A stretch of 64,000 nucleotides of DNA from CAIVVT01 sp963823095 (lineage in GTDB: Bacteria > Acidobacteriota > Terriglobia > Bryobacterales > Bryobacteraceae). How positions within the stretch are numbered: position 1 is the first letter of the stretch; each line of letters opens with the position of its first letter. Below the pieces are notes generated by a model. That model did not search any database. It was not told where the DNA came from and saw nothing but the letters and a program-made list of their open reading frames with translations. The DNA lies in NCBI GenBank assembly GCA_963823095.1, contig CAWGKI010000015.1:1-64000 (forward strand), written 5' to 3'. Positions 1-10,178 of this stretch are shown here, one piece after another. A program made the translations under genes and the position numbers.

Positions 1-513
1 ATTGTCCGTTCCGGCGCTGGTAGACCAACTGGTCTGCCGGTGGACGGCGGACCGGCAGTCCGCACAGCACGAATGGACGCGACGAGAAGGCCAACCGCTG
101 GGTTCCAGATTCGCGCTTCTGCCGAACCAGCGAGATCCCCTCAGCCTGCCTGAGTTTGTATTTGGAGACAATGAACTCGGGATGCGTCCGAGTGAGGACA
201 GATCCGGCGCGCTCCATCCCGGAGCGCGAGAATTCGCGGGAAGCGGACGGGCGGGAGGCGGACGAAGAGGAGGCACTCATTGGTCATCCGCCTCTCGACC
301 AAGACTTGGGCTACTCTGGACCTTCCTGGATTCTTCGCCCGGCCAACCGCATGGCCGGGAGGCAGCCGGCAACTCCGCCGTACCCAGGCCCGCAACACGG
401 GTTTGGGAAGGCGCTGTACATATACGTACAAACTGGACGCTTTTTACGTCATTCTGTGCGTTCTGTGCGTTTGCTAAGTCCTTAAGTTTCTGAAAACAGG
501 TGAGTTGAGTGGG
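1..513. other. No gene recognised; palindrome-rich flank
   Basis: No reading frame here gives a recognisable protein. The first 65 bases hold two small palindromes, GTAGACC/GGTCTGC-like and GCGGAC/GTCCGC, of the type scattered through the window's intergenic DNA. The stretch ends at the tRNA-like repeat. Confidence 0.5.
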
Positions 514-610
514 TTCGAGACCCACCCGGCCTACCAGAGTAAGCCTTTTATTATCAACAGTTTGTGGCCAGTTATACTCCATGCCGTACATGAGTGTACA
601 ACCACTCAAG
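514..610 (+). repeat. Direct repeat copy 1, starting in a tRNA-like 3' end (att-like)
   Basis: The repeat begins in a sequence that folds like a tRNA T-arm: GTGGG, loop TTCGAGA, CCCAC, then CCGGCCT and ACCA. The following ~80 bases recur at 17317-17412 in the same orientation with only scattered differences. Shared stretches include TATTATCAACAGTTT and CAACCACTCAAG. Weaker similarity appears to continue for about 200 bases further, e.g. GTGGATGCTGTGGA here against GTGGATACTGCGGA there. No complete tRNA could be folded upstream. An attachment-site duplication is an inference. Confidence 0.55.
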
Positions 611-850
611 TACAGTCATAACGCCTGTCAGCGGCGCCATAACCAGGCTGGCAGTTGGGCCTCGGACTACTCGAGCGAACTGCAGCGGCGCGCAGCGGAA
701 CAGAGGTCCAGTCCTCGCAGTGGATGCTGTGGATTTACCGCGAGGGGTTCGAGCAGACCGCGCCTCTCACAGAATCCTCGTGGAGTTCTGATCGATCCCA
801 CATGCCCGGAGAGGGTAATCCCGGCCATGCGGATAGGGCTCCTCGAAATG

Positions 851-890
851 GCCTGAACATCCACCGCCTTTGTGCGGTGGATGTTCAGGC
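851..890. repeat. Perfect 17-bp hairpin with 6-nt loop
   Basis: GCCTGAACATCCACCGC at 851-867 pairs perfectly with 874-890 around the loop CTTTGT. It lies about 125 bases before the GH8 start. There is no clear T-tract, so it could be a terminator for something upstream, an RNA structural element or a repeat-family member. Confidence 0.6.
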
Positions 891-1016
891 GTATTTCGGC
901 TGAGACTGAGAGCAGGCTTCATGTCAGAGGTTCTAGTTCCTAAGCCCACGTGCCGGTATATTGAGAGCGGCAGAGAAGTGACCCCTGTCGAGCTACTCAA
1001 TCGTTTCGCATAACGG

Positions 1017-2555
<1,539 letters not shown>

Positions 2556-2622
2556 GCGAAAAGCGCAATGGACGCCGCGGCCGCCACAAACCAGCCCACC
2601 ACATTGGCGAGCTCTTGTTTGC

Positions 2623-4011
2623 TTACGGCTGGAGTTCGTTCGGCCTGGACGCGCCACCCCTCAAGAGCAGATCGAGTATTTCCTTGGACCTCGCCGGGCA
2701 GGCCCGTCCCTTCTGAGGCGTAAAGTTGTCGTGCTCCGATTCGATCATTGGCAACGGTTCTTTGATGCCGTGGATCTGGTTCAGAACCGTCCAGATGCCA
2801 GCGGGTGGCGAAATCGTGTCGATGAAACCCATGCCCACAAGGACTGGCGCTTGAATGCGCGAAGCGAAATTGACGGTATCGAAATAGAGCGCGGTTCTAG
2901 CCACCTCGGGATTATCCGTCGGCCAGTTGGGGTAGCCGGCCTTGCGGCCGTGAAGATCGGCGTTGGTGTCCGCGCCGGCCGGCACGCAGACGAGCACAGC
3001 CGTGATCTTGTCAGGGCGCAGGCCGGCGAGCACGAGACTCTGTTGGCCGCCCATGCTGCCACCCGTCAGCACAACCGTCTGGCCATTCCAGTCCGGCCGC
3101 GTCAAAAGGTAGTCCAGCGCGCGCGAGTCGCGCAGGTACATATTCAGAAAATATGATTTCTCGCGCTCGGTGTTGCCGATCGCCTGATACCCATTCGAAA
3201 TATTGCCGGACGGATCGGATGGCAGCTTGTCGTGCGAATCAACGTTAATTACAAGCCAGCCGTCAGCCGCGCGCTGCGCGTCGCCGCGAGCGTTCAAGGC
3301 GTACACGCCCGCATACTGCAATTGGACCAGCGCGGGGAACTTGCCTTCCTTGGCTGGCTTCGCCACGTAGCCGTGCGCCTTCGATCCGAGCGCGTCGAGA
3401 ACGAACATGTTGATCTCTACACCCGGCACATCGGTCTGGACCGGCGTCAAGACGACATTGATCGGGACCTTGGCCTGAGCGGCGAGCTTGGCATCCCAAA
3501 ACGTGTCGAAGTCTTCGGGACGAGGCGTCGAGATCGCGAGCTTTGTCGGCGCAACCGCGGCGCCGACTGCATATAACCCGTTGTTGCGGCCGGTGTTGCC
3601 GCCAACAAAACTGTTAACGGTTGGAGTACCCTGGGCCGCAGGAGATCCATCGGCGGGAGCGGCACTCGACGCGGGCGTAGTCGTTGCGAGAGGCGCGTAC
3701 GGTTCAACGGCGACGTAGATCATTTCGGGCTGATCGCCGGAGATCTCGATCTTGTCGCTGCCCGAGGAAAGATCGAGTTTGCCTTCCTTGAGAACCACGG
3801 CGTTATTGCGGCGAATGGTCCACTTGTATGCATAAGCGGGCGCTACGGGACCAGGCGTCACCGTCCAGCCCACGGTCTCGCCGACGTCGTAGATGCCGCT
3901 TGCGTGATACGGCGTAAAGACGAGCTGCTGTGGAATCGGGCTCCGCTGCGCGGAGGCGAACAGAGCGGCGAGCGGAAGTACGAGTATAAGGCGTGCGCGG
4001 ATTCGACTCAT
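2623..4011 (-). CDS. CE7-type acetyl xylan esterase / cephalosporin-C deacetylase family protein, secreted
   Basis: An alpha/beta-hydrolase of the AXE1 (CE7) family, which removes acetyl groups from xylo-oligosaccharides. From the ATG at 4011 the protein is 462 aa and begins with a signal peptide (RLILVLPLAALFASAQ). In-frame codons further upstream would put a charged leader ahead of it, so 4011 is preferred. An N-terminal beta-type domain of about 130 residues and a Pro/Ala/Ser linker precede the catalytic part. The nucleophile elbow is GGSMGG (Ser319), with the likely acid in FIDTISPP and the His in ESEHDN. It converges on the GH8 gene and is divergent from the LysR gene, so the regulator may control it. 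Confidence 0.85.
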   Translation of the reverse strand: MSRIRARLILVLPLAALFASAQRSPIPQQLVFTPYHASGIYDVGETVGWTVTPGPVAPAYAYKWTIRRNNAVVLKEGKLDLSSGSDKIEISGDQPEMIYVAVEPYAPLATTTPASSAAPADGSPAAQGTPTVNSFVGGNTGRNNGLYAVGAAVAPTKLAISTPRPEDFDTFWDAKLAAQAKVPINVVLTPVQTDVPGVEINMFVLDALGSKAHGYVAKPAKEGKFPALVQLQYAGVYALNARGDAQRAADGWLVINVDSHDKLPSDPSGNISNGYQAIGNTEREKSYFLNMYLRDSRALDYLLTRPDWNGQTVVLTGGSMGGQQSLVLAGLRPDKITAVLVCVPAGADTNADLHGRKAGYPNWPTDNPEVARTALYFDTVNFASRIQAPVLVGMGFIDTISPPAGIWTVLNQIHGIKEPLPMIESEHDNFTPQKGRACPARSKEILDLLLRGGASRPNELQP

Positions 4012-4334
4012 GAAGGTCTCTGAAAGGCAAATATACCTCTTATGGCTGTACGAGGTCCGCATCACTACGCCAGGTTCAATCCGCGAGAATTGAGCGTGGA
4101 TATAGCCGCCGAGCCGCGTGCCATCAAGAGCGTCATCTTCCGGCTTGTCCCGTTGGTCGATGCCGGCCGCAACGAAGTTGGAAGAACCGCTCGACCGGGT
4201 TGGGCCAGCTTGCGCAGGTGGGTGTCATGTGGACGTGGAAGCGTCACTTCAGACGCACTGCCTGCGACGGCACGATGATCCGAAAGATCGGATGCCGCCG
4301 GTAGTTATCGAATCGCTCGATATATGATCGGATC
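4012..4334. other. Divergent intergenic region between CE7 esterase and LysR
   Basis: 323 bases between divergent genes, expected to carry both promoters and a LysR site. The last 40 bases before the regulator are rich in ATCGA/TCGAT-like inverted elements. No single operator can be defined by eye. Confidence 0.4.
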
Positions 4335-5222
4335 ATGAAGACGACTCTCGACGCATGGGAAATCCTCCACACCGTCGTGCAACTCGGCGGATTCTCCCAA
4401 GCTGCGAAACATCTTAACCGCTCTCAATCCACCATCAGTTACGCAATCGCACGGCTTGAGGAACAGTTGGGAGTCAGACTATTCGAGCTGAAGGGCAGGA
4501 AGGCCTACCTGACCGAGATCGGGCGCGAGCTGCTTGCCGACGTGGAACCTCATCTGAACGGCTTCCATGAACTCGAGCAGCGGGCAGCGTCTCTCGCTCT
4601 GGGGGGCGAGTCGGAAATACGTGTCTCGGCCGACAGCATCTTCCCCAACGACCGGCTCTTTGTGGCGCTTGCGGAGTTTGGCCGCCGCTTTCCCTACGTG
4701 CGTCTGAAGCTGCGGCAATGCACTTTCTTGGCCGCGGATGCCGAGTTCTCCGCGCACAATGCACAGCTTTGCGTCACGGGCCTGGCATCCCGCGAGTTCT
4801 TCATAAAGCCAATTCTAGAGATCCAAATGGTTGCGGTTGCCAGGGTCGATCATCCGCTCCACGCGCTAAAGCGCAGGCTGACTCGCAGCGACATGATGCA
4901 ACACACGCTCGCCATAATCGAGGGGGTGGCGGCGGGGGCGGCCAAGCATCAGCCGCACAGCCCGGCGCAGCGATTCCTTGCCGTGAGCACCATTGAGGCG
5001 GCTATCGATGCCGTGCGCAGCGGGCTCTGTTTCGCCTGGTTGCCGCTGTATCGTATCCAGACTCACTTGGACGACCGGGAACTCCTGCCGATGCGCTTGA
5101 CGGCAGGCCAAACCCGGGAGGTTCGCCTGAATCTGGTGTGCCGGGATCTGAGCTCAAGCAGCCGCGAGTTAATGGCCTTGGCCGAACTTCTCGGGATGAA
5201 TCGCGGCATGGAGGCGATCTGA
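4335..5222 (+). CDS. LysR-family transcriptional regulator
   Basis: A 295-aa protein of standard LysR length. The N-terminal winged helix-turn-helix (about residues 5-62) reads GGFSQAAKHLNRSQSTISYAIARLEEQLGVRLFE across the recognition region in separate pieces. A co-inducer domain follows from about residue 90. LysR proteins usually activate a divergently transcribed gene, here the CE7 esterase, and repress themselves. The xylan-degrading neighbours suggest a plant-glycan-derived signal. That role is inferred from position only. No strong ribosome site precedes the ATG. Confidence 0.88.
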   Translation: MKTTLDAWEILHTVVQLGGFSQAAKHLNRSQSTISYAIARLEEQLGVRLFELKGRKAYLTEIGRELLADVEPHLNGFHELEQRAASLALGGESEIRVSADSIFPNDRLFVALAEFGRRFPYVRLKLRQCTFLAADAEFSAHNAQLCVTGLASREFFIKPILEIQMVAVARVDHPLHALKRRLTRSDMMQHTLAIIEGVAAGAAKHQPHSPAQRFLAVSTIEAAIDAVRSGLCFAWLPLYRIQTHLDDRELLPMRLTAGQTREVRLNLVCRDLSSSSRELMALAELLGMNRGMEAI

Positions 5223-5672
5223 GCTTCTCGTTGCGGAGTGCTGGCTGGATTCTGGTCGATTGCTGTGCGGAATCCATCGACAAACTCGATCAATACTGAG
5301 CAGATAAATCGCCTTGTACGCTCGAATTCCGCCTATGTATAGTGGGGACTTCCGAGAGGCGGGCCCAGAATCCCGACCAATCACCTGCCCCGCGCGGATT
5401 TCGTTAGGGGCCGCTCCGCCTCTGACCGAGTCCTGTGTCCGACGGGTCGGGAATGGGGTGCCCGGCAACGGCGGAACTGCTCTGGCTCGATTCACTCGGC
5501 AAGGGCGTGGAGCGTTGGGAATCGGTTACCGCGGCAGCAGCAGCGATCAAGTATCCCGGGTTTGAAGGTTTGGCGTGCCAAAGGCCATCAGTCAGGCCTA
5601 TCCAGTCGGATGCCTTCTGCTGCCAGCCACGCGGGGCTTCGTCGCGCGTTATCTGACAGGAGGCATCATCTC
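5223..5672. other. Intergenic, no gene recognised
   Basis: 450 bases between the regulator and the GH51 gene. It should hold the promoter for the GH51-esterase series. An AGGAGG ribosome site at 5658-5663 is the only element I can name. Confidence 0.4.
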
Positions 5673-7766
5673 GTGAATTTCACTAAGATGGACCCGGTTG
5701 GGCCCCTTCGGGTCTGGTTGCTGGCGGCGTCTCTAGTCTCGTCCCTCTGTTTCGCGCAGAGTCGAAGCGTCCAGGCCACCATCGACGCGTCGAAGACCGG
5801 AGCGCCGATTTCAAAATACCTCTACGGTCAATTCCTCGAACATGCCGGTGGGCTGGTCAACACGGCGATCTGGGCCGAGATGCTTGACGATCGGAAGTTC
5901 TACAACCCGATCACGTCCAAGCCGCCCGCCGAGCCGACGGGCCCTGCGTGGATGCGGCGCACCACACGGCGCTGGACGCCGATCGGCGCCGACGAGTTTG
6001 TTAAGATGGACGCTAAGCTGGCGTACTCTGGCGATCACTCGCCAGCCATCCAACTCAACTCGAGCGAGGCGCACGGAATCCAGCAAAGTGGCTTGGCTGT
6101 GCGCAAAGGGAAGACGTACACGGGCCGCATCGTTCTGGCGGTTCCCGCCGGCGCGAGTGTGAAGGTGACACTCGTTTGGGGCAAGGCGGCGGGCGAGAGC
6201 CAGACGGTCGCAATCAGCGGTGTTGGGCCTGGGTACAAGAAGTACCCGCTCAAGTTCCTGGCACAGGGCGACACGGACGACTCGCGGCTGGAGATTGCCG
6301 CTATCGGCACCGGCGCGTTGCGGGTCGGCGCAGTCTCGCTCATGCCGGCCGACAACGTGGAGGGCTTTCGCGCTGAGGTCGTCGCGGCGCTCAAACAGCT
6401 TCACTCTGGCGTCTATCGATTCCCCGGGGGCAACTTCGTCTCCGGCCACGAGTGGCGCAACGCCGTAGGCGACATCGACAAGCGGCCACCGGTCTGGGAT
6501 CCGGTTTGGCGCTTCGCGCAGCCCAACGACGTAGGCACCGACGAGTTCATGACGTTGTGCAAGATGCTGGGCGTGGACGCCTACATCACGGTCAACGCCG
6601 GTTTCGGCGACGCGTTCTCGGCGGCGCAGCTAGTGGAGTATGTCAACGGCCCGGCGACCACGCCGATGGGCAAGTGGCGCGCGGCCAACGGCCATCCGCA
6701 ACCATACAACGTAAAGCTGTGGGGCATCGGCAACGAGCCCTGGGGCGACTACCAGCTCGGATCCATGTCCACCGAACAGTTCGAGCTGAAGCACAACCTG
6801 TTCGCCAAGGCCATGCGCAAGGTCGATCCGTCGATAAAGCTGATCGCCGGAGGAGCCATGCCCGATGTCATGACCGGAGCCAACCAGTCGAAGCGCATCG
6901 GCGGCAAGTTCGTTCCGGATTACCTGACGCCCGCCGACTGGAGCGGTCACATGCTCGCGCATTGCCTCGACAACATAGACATGCTCAGTGAGCACTATTA
7001 CTCGACAAGCAACATGCACACCGATCTGAAGCTTGAGAAGAAGGTCAACGTCGGTCAGCAAACCCTGGTCGAATGGGAGCGCGCACCAGCCACGCAGGTC
7101 CGGGTCAAGTACGAGCACTATCAGAAGTATCTGGAACTCATCCCCGAACTGCGGAAGAAGCCGGTGCCCATCGCCATCGACGAGTGGGCCTACATGGGCG
7201 GCGGACCGAACTCCTACAAGGTTGTGCCGGCGTACGCCTGGGCGTTCCACGAAATGTTCCGACACTCGGATCTGTATCGGCTCGGCGCCTTCACCTTCGC
7301 CACGGCGACGATGAGCCAGACGCGCACCGAGGCGATCCTCAATCCGACTGGCCTGTTGTTCAAGCTTTATGCCGACCACTTCGGTATGCTGCCGGTCGAC
7401 GTCTCCGGAGACTCTCCCCAGCCGAAGCCGATCTACCCGGCCGGTGGCGACCAGCCGGCGGTCAATCCGGGCAGCCCGACTTTCCCGCTGGACGTGGCGG
7501 CGGCGTTCAGCGCCGACCGCAAGACATTCACAATCGCCGTGCTCAATCCCTCCGACGCCGCGCAACCACTAAGCCTGGCGGTCGCGGGTGTGAAGCTCGC
7601 CGCGCAGGGCAGGCTTTACCAGATGGCGCCGGAAAAGATCGACGCGGTGGTGGCCGTCGGCAAGAGGCCCGAGGTTCAGGTGGAAGAGAAGCCGCTCGGC
7701 GCGCTGCCGGAGTCGATGACGGTGCCGCCGTTCAGCATCAGCATTTACTCCTATCCGGTGCAATAG
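5673..7766 (+). CDS. GH51 alpha-L-arabinofuranosidase, secreted
   Basis: A 697-aa protein when started at GTG 5673, which has AGGAGG nine bases upstream. A longer in-frame extension to 5562 has no such support. The signal peptide ends near SLCFAQ. The body matches family 51: YGQFLEHAGG at the barrel entrance, YRFPGGNFVSG, acid/base GIGNEPWG (Glu355) and nucleophile AIDEWAYM (Glu504). A beta-sandwich follows after residue 560. GH51 enzymes release arabinofuranose from arabinoxylan, arabinan and their oligosaccharides. An internal beta-domain (about 110-220) gives extra length and may bind carbohydrate. It is first in a same-strand series with the esterases downstream. Confidence 0.9.
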   Translation: MNFTKMDPVGPLRVWLLAASLVSSLCFAQSRSVQATIDASKTGAPISKYLYGQFLEHAGGLVNTAIWAEMLDDRKFYNPITSKPPAEPTGPAWMRRTTRRWTPIGADEFVKMDAKLAYSGDHSPAIQLNSSEAHGIQQSGLAVRKGKTYTGRIVLAVPAGASVKVTLVWGKAAGESQTVAISGVGPGYKKYPLKFLAQGDTDDSRLEIAAIGTGALRVGAVSLMPADNVEGFRAEVVAALKQLHSGVYRFPGGNFVSGHEWRNAVGDIDKRPPVWDPVWRFAQPNDVGTDEFMTLCKMLGVDAYITVNAGFGDAFSAAQLVEYVNGPATTPMGKWRAANGHPQPYNVKLWGIGNEPWGDYQLGSMSTEQFELKHNLFAKAMRKVDPSIKLIAGGAMPDVMTGANQSKRIGGKFVPDYLTPADWSGHMLAHCLDNIDMLSEHYYSTSNMHTDLKLEKKVNVGQQTLVEWERAPATQVRVKYEHYQKYLELIPELRKKPVPIAIDEWAYMGGGPNSYKVVPAYAWAFHEMFRHSDLYRLGAFTFATATMSQTRTEAILNPTGLLFKLYADHFGMLPVDVSGDSPQPKPIYPAGGDQPAVNPGSPTFPLDVAAAFSADRKTFTIAVLNPSDAAQPLSLAVAGVKLAAQGRLYQMAPEKIDAVVAVGKRPEVQVEEKPLGALPESMTVPPFSISIYSYPVQ

Positions 7767-7823
7767 GCCGCCAGACGGGAGCGCGCATCGGCGGCAGCGA
7801 AGGTGTTTTGAAGGAGGGTATTT

Positions 7824-8900
7824 ATGCGATCCGCGAAATCGATCTGTCCGATGACGTTGGCCCTGACCACGGTATTGGGACTCAACCTGCCGGCGCAGGT
7901 GAAGACCGAGGTGCCGCCGGTAGTGGCGGGCGCAAAGCCGGTGACCGTGGAGATGATTAAGATCCACGGTACGATGCTCGAAGGTAATCTCGAAGGCGAT
8001 GCCGTCGATCGCGATGTAATCGTCTTCCTCCCGCCGAGCTACGCCAAAGAGACGGGCCGGCACTATCCGGTCGTCTACGCTTTGCACGGCTACTCGATCG
8101 GCGCCGAGCAGTGGACCCACGAGATCCAGGTGCCGCAGACGGTTGAGGGCGCCTTTGCCCTTGGCGCGAAGGAGACGATCGTCGTGTTGCCGGACTCCAA
8201 GACGTTGCATAACGGATCGATGTATTCGAGTTCGGTGACCACGGGCGATTTCGAGAACTTCATCGCGCGCGACGTCGTCGCGTACATCGACACCCACTAC
8301 CGCACCATCCCCAAGCGAACCAGCCGCGGGCTCGTCGGCCACTCGATGGGCGGTTATGGGGCGACCCGCATCGGCATGAAGCACGCCGATGTGTTCGGCA
8401 GCCTCTACATCATGAGCCCGTGCTGTCTGGCGCCGATGGGCGGCGGGCCGGCTAACCCCGAGATCGCTAAGTCACTTGAGGCCGTTAAGACGAAGGAGGA
8501 TGCCGCCAACCTGCCGTGGGGCGCGCGGGCCGCACTCGCCTCCGCCGCCGCATGGGCGCCCAATCCGAAGAACCCTCCGCTCTATCTGGATCTGCCGACG
8601 GTGGACGGCAAACCACGCCCGGAAGTCCTAGCGAAGATGACCGCGAACGCGCCGCTCGTCTTCATCGACCAGTACATCGGCTCTCTGCGCCGGTACAACG
8701 CTATCTCGATCGACGTAGGCGATCAGGACGGCCTGAGGTTCGGCGCGATCAAGCTGCACGAGATCCTCGACAACTACGGCATCGCCAACGGCTTCGAAGT
8801 CTATTCCGGAACACATACCAGTGCTGTCGCGGTCCGCTTTCAGAACCATGTCTTGCCATTCTTCAGCCAGAATCTATGTTTCGGTGGAGACTGCAAGTGA
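7824..8900 (+). CDS. CE1-like esterase (feruloyl/acetyl esterase type), secreted
   Basis: A 358-aa alpha/beta-hydrolase of the esterase-D/CE1 group. An AAGGAGG site precedes the ATG and a signal peptide covers about residues 1-25. The core shows RDVIVFLPPSYAKE, then VVYALHGYS, the nucleophile elbow GHSMGGYG (Ser174) and a C-terminal SGTHTSAV with the likely catalytic His. Relatives hydrolyse feruloyl or acetyl esters on hemicellulose. The real substrate cannot be read from sequence. It lies 57 bases after the GH51 gene and is probably co-transcribed with it. Confidence 0.8.
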   Translation: MRSAKSICPMTLALTTVLGLNLPAQVKTEVPPVVAGAKPVTVEMIKIHGTMLEGNLEGDAVDRDVIVFLPPSYAKETGRHYPVVYALHGYSIGAEQWTHEIQVPQTVEGAFALGAKETIVVLPDSKTLHNGSMYSSSVTTGDFENFIARDVVAYIDTHYRTIPKRTSRGLVGHSMGGYGATRIGMKHADVFGSLYIMSPCCLAPMGGGPANPEIAKSLEAVKTKEDAANLPWGARAALASAAAWAPNPKNPPLYLDLPTVDGKPRPEVLAKMTANAPLVFIDQYIGSLRRYNAISIDVGDQDGLRFGAIKLHEILDNYGIANGFEVYSGTHTSAVAVRFQNHVLPFFSQNLCFGGDCK

Positions 8901-9004
8901 AATACGGCCGCCCGCGACGAGGTAGCTCAGTTTTGCCTCTGCCCGAGTAGAAACCGAGAGCTGGAAACAGATGGGGTACATATGAGAGGAGACAAGAACG
9001 CGCT

Positions 9005-10159
9005 ATGCGAGCACTACTTTTGGTCATATTGGCGGGGGGCCTCTGTTCCGGACAGGGCGCGGATGAAGGCAAACCCGCAACGACGAATGTGATGGGCGCG
9101 GAGTACCCCAAGGTTCACGCCGACCTGAGCGTGACGTTCCGTGTGAAGGCTCCCGACGCCAAGAAGGTCCAGGTGGATCTCGGCAAGCTGTGGGAAATGG
9201 AGCGGGACGGCGAAGGAGTGTGGAGCGTCACAATCCCGCCGCAAGTCCCGGGCTTTCACTACTACTTCCTCAACATCGACGGTGTGCGCGTGAGCGATCC
9301 GGCGAGCGACAACTTCTATGGCTGGGGCCGGCAATCGAGTGGCATTGAGATCCCCGAGGCAGGCGCCGATTACTTCGGGATCAAAGACGTGCCGCACGGT
9401 GCGTTTCGCAGTTTTCGCTACTATTCAAAGACCGTGGCCGGCTGGCGCCGCGCGTTCGTCTACACCCCCGCCGGTTACGACGCCAGCCTGAAGACACGTT
9501 ATCCGGTCTTGTACCTGCAACACGGCGCCGGCGAAGACGAGACCGGCTGGACCAAGCAGGGCCGTGCGGACATCATCCTCGATAACCTCATCGCGGAGAA
9601 GAAAGCCGTTCCGATGATCGTCGTCATGGACAAGGGTTACGCGATGAAGCCGGGCGAGTTGCCCCCGCAACCGCCTGCCGCGGGACAGCCGCGCCGCTTC
9701 GTCTTCACCACATTTGAGGAGGTCGTGATCAACGATCTGATCCCTGCCGTGGACAGCAGCTTCCGCACGCTCGCCGACCGCGAACATCGCGCCATGGCGG
9801 GACTGTCGATGGGCGGCATGCAGACCTTTCAGATCACTCTGGCCCACCTCGACAAGTTCGCCTGGATTGGCGGATTCAGCGGCTCGGGCGGTATCGGCAC
9901 GGCTGCGCCGTTCGACGCCAAGACGGCATACAACGGCGTGCTGGCCGATCCCGCGGCCTTCAACAAGCGTGTGAAGCTGGTCTGGATCGGCATCGGAACG
10001 AAGGAGCCGGAGCGCATGTACACAGGCGTTCACTCCTTCCACGAGGCGTTGACGCAAGCCGGCATCGAGCATGTCTACTACGAATCGCCCGGGACCTCGC
10101 ATGAATGGCTGACGTGGCGCCGCGACCTCAACGACTTCGCTTCGCGGTTGTTCCGCTAG
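9005..10159 (+). CDS. CE1-like esterase with N-terminal early-set (CBM48-like) domain, secreted
   Basis: A 384-aa protein with a short signal peptide (about 1-17). A beta-sandwich at about residues 30-105 resembles the early-set/CBM48-like domain often fused to bacterial feruloyl esterases. An alpha/beta-hydrolase follows: YPVLYLQHGAGEDETGW, elbow GLSMGGMQ (Ser268), and C-terminal SPGTSHEWLTW with the likely catalytic His. A homologue of the same architecture starts at 62782. The family includes esterases acting on decorated xylan. It is on the same strand and close behind the previous esterase. Confidence 0.82.
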   Translation: MRALLLVILAGGLCSGQGADEGKPATTNVMGAEYPKVHADLSVTFRVKAPDAKKVQVDLGKLWEMERDGEGVWSVTIPPQVPGFHYYFLNIDGVRVSDPASDNFYGWGRQSSGIEIPEAGADYFGIKDVPHGAFRSFRYYSKTVAGWRRAFVYTPAGYDASLKTRYPVLYLQHGAGEDETGWTKQGRADIILDNLIAEKKAVPMIVVMDKGYAMKPGELPPQPPAAGQPRRFVFTTFEEVVINDLIPAVDSSFRTLADREHRAMAGLSMGGMQTFQITLAHLDKFAWIGGFSGSGGIGTAAPFDAKTAYNGVLADPAAFNKRVKLVWIGIGTKEPERMYTGVHSFHEALTQAGIEHVYYESPGTSHEWLTWRRDLNDFASRLFR

Positions 10160-10178
10160 GGCGTGGGTGCAATCGCAC

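Noticed and set aside
277..609. Minus-strand frame with VGLEPT across the tRNA-like repeat
   Set aside because: This peptide is a well-known artefact of translating a tRNA 3' end on the opposite strand, not a gene.
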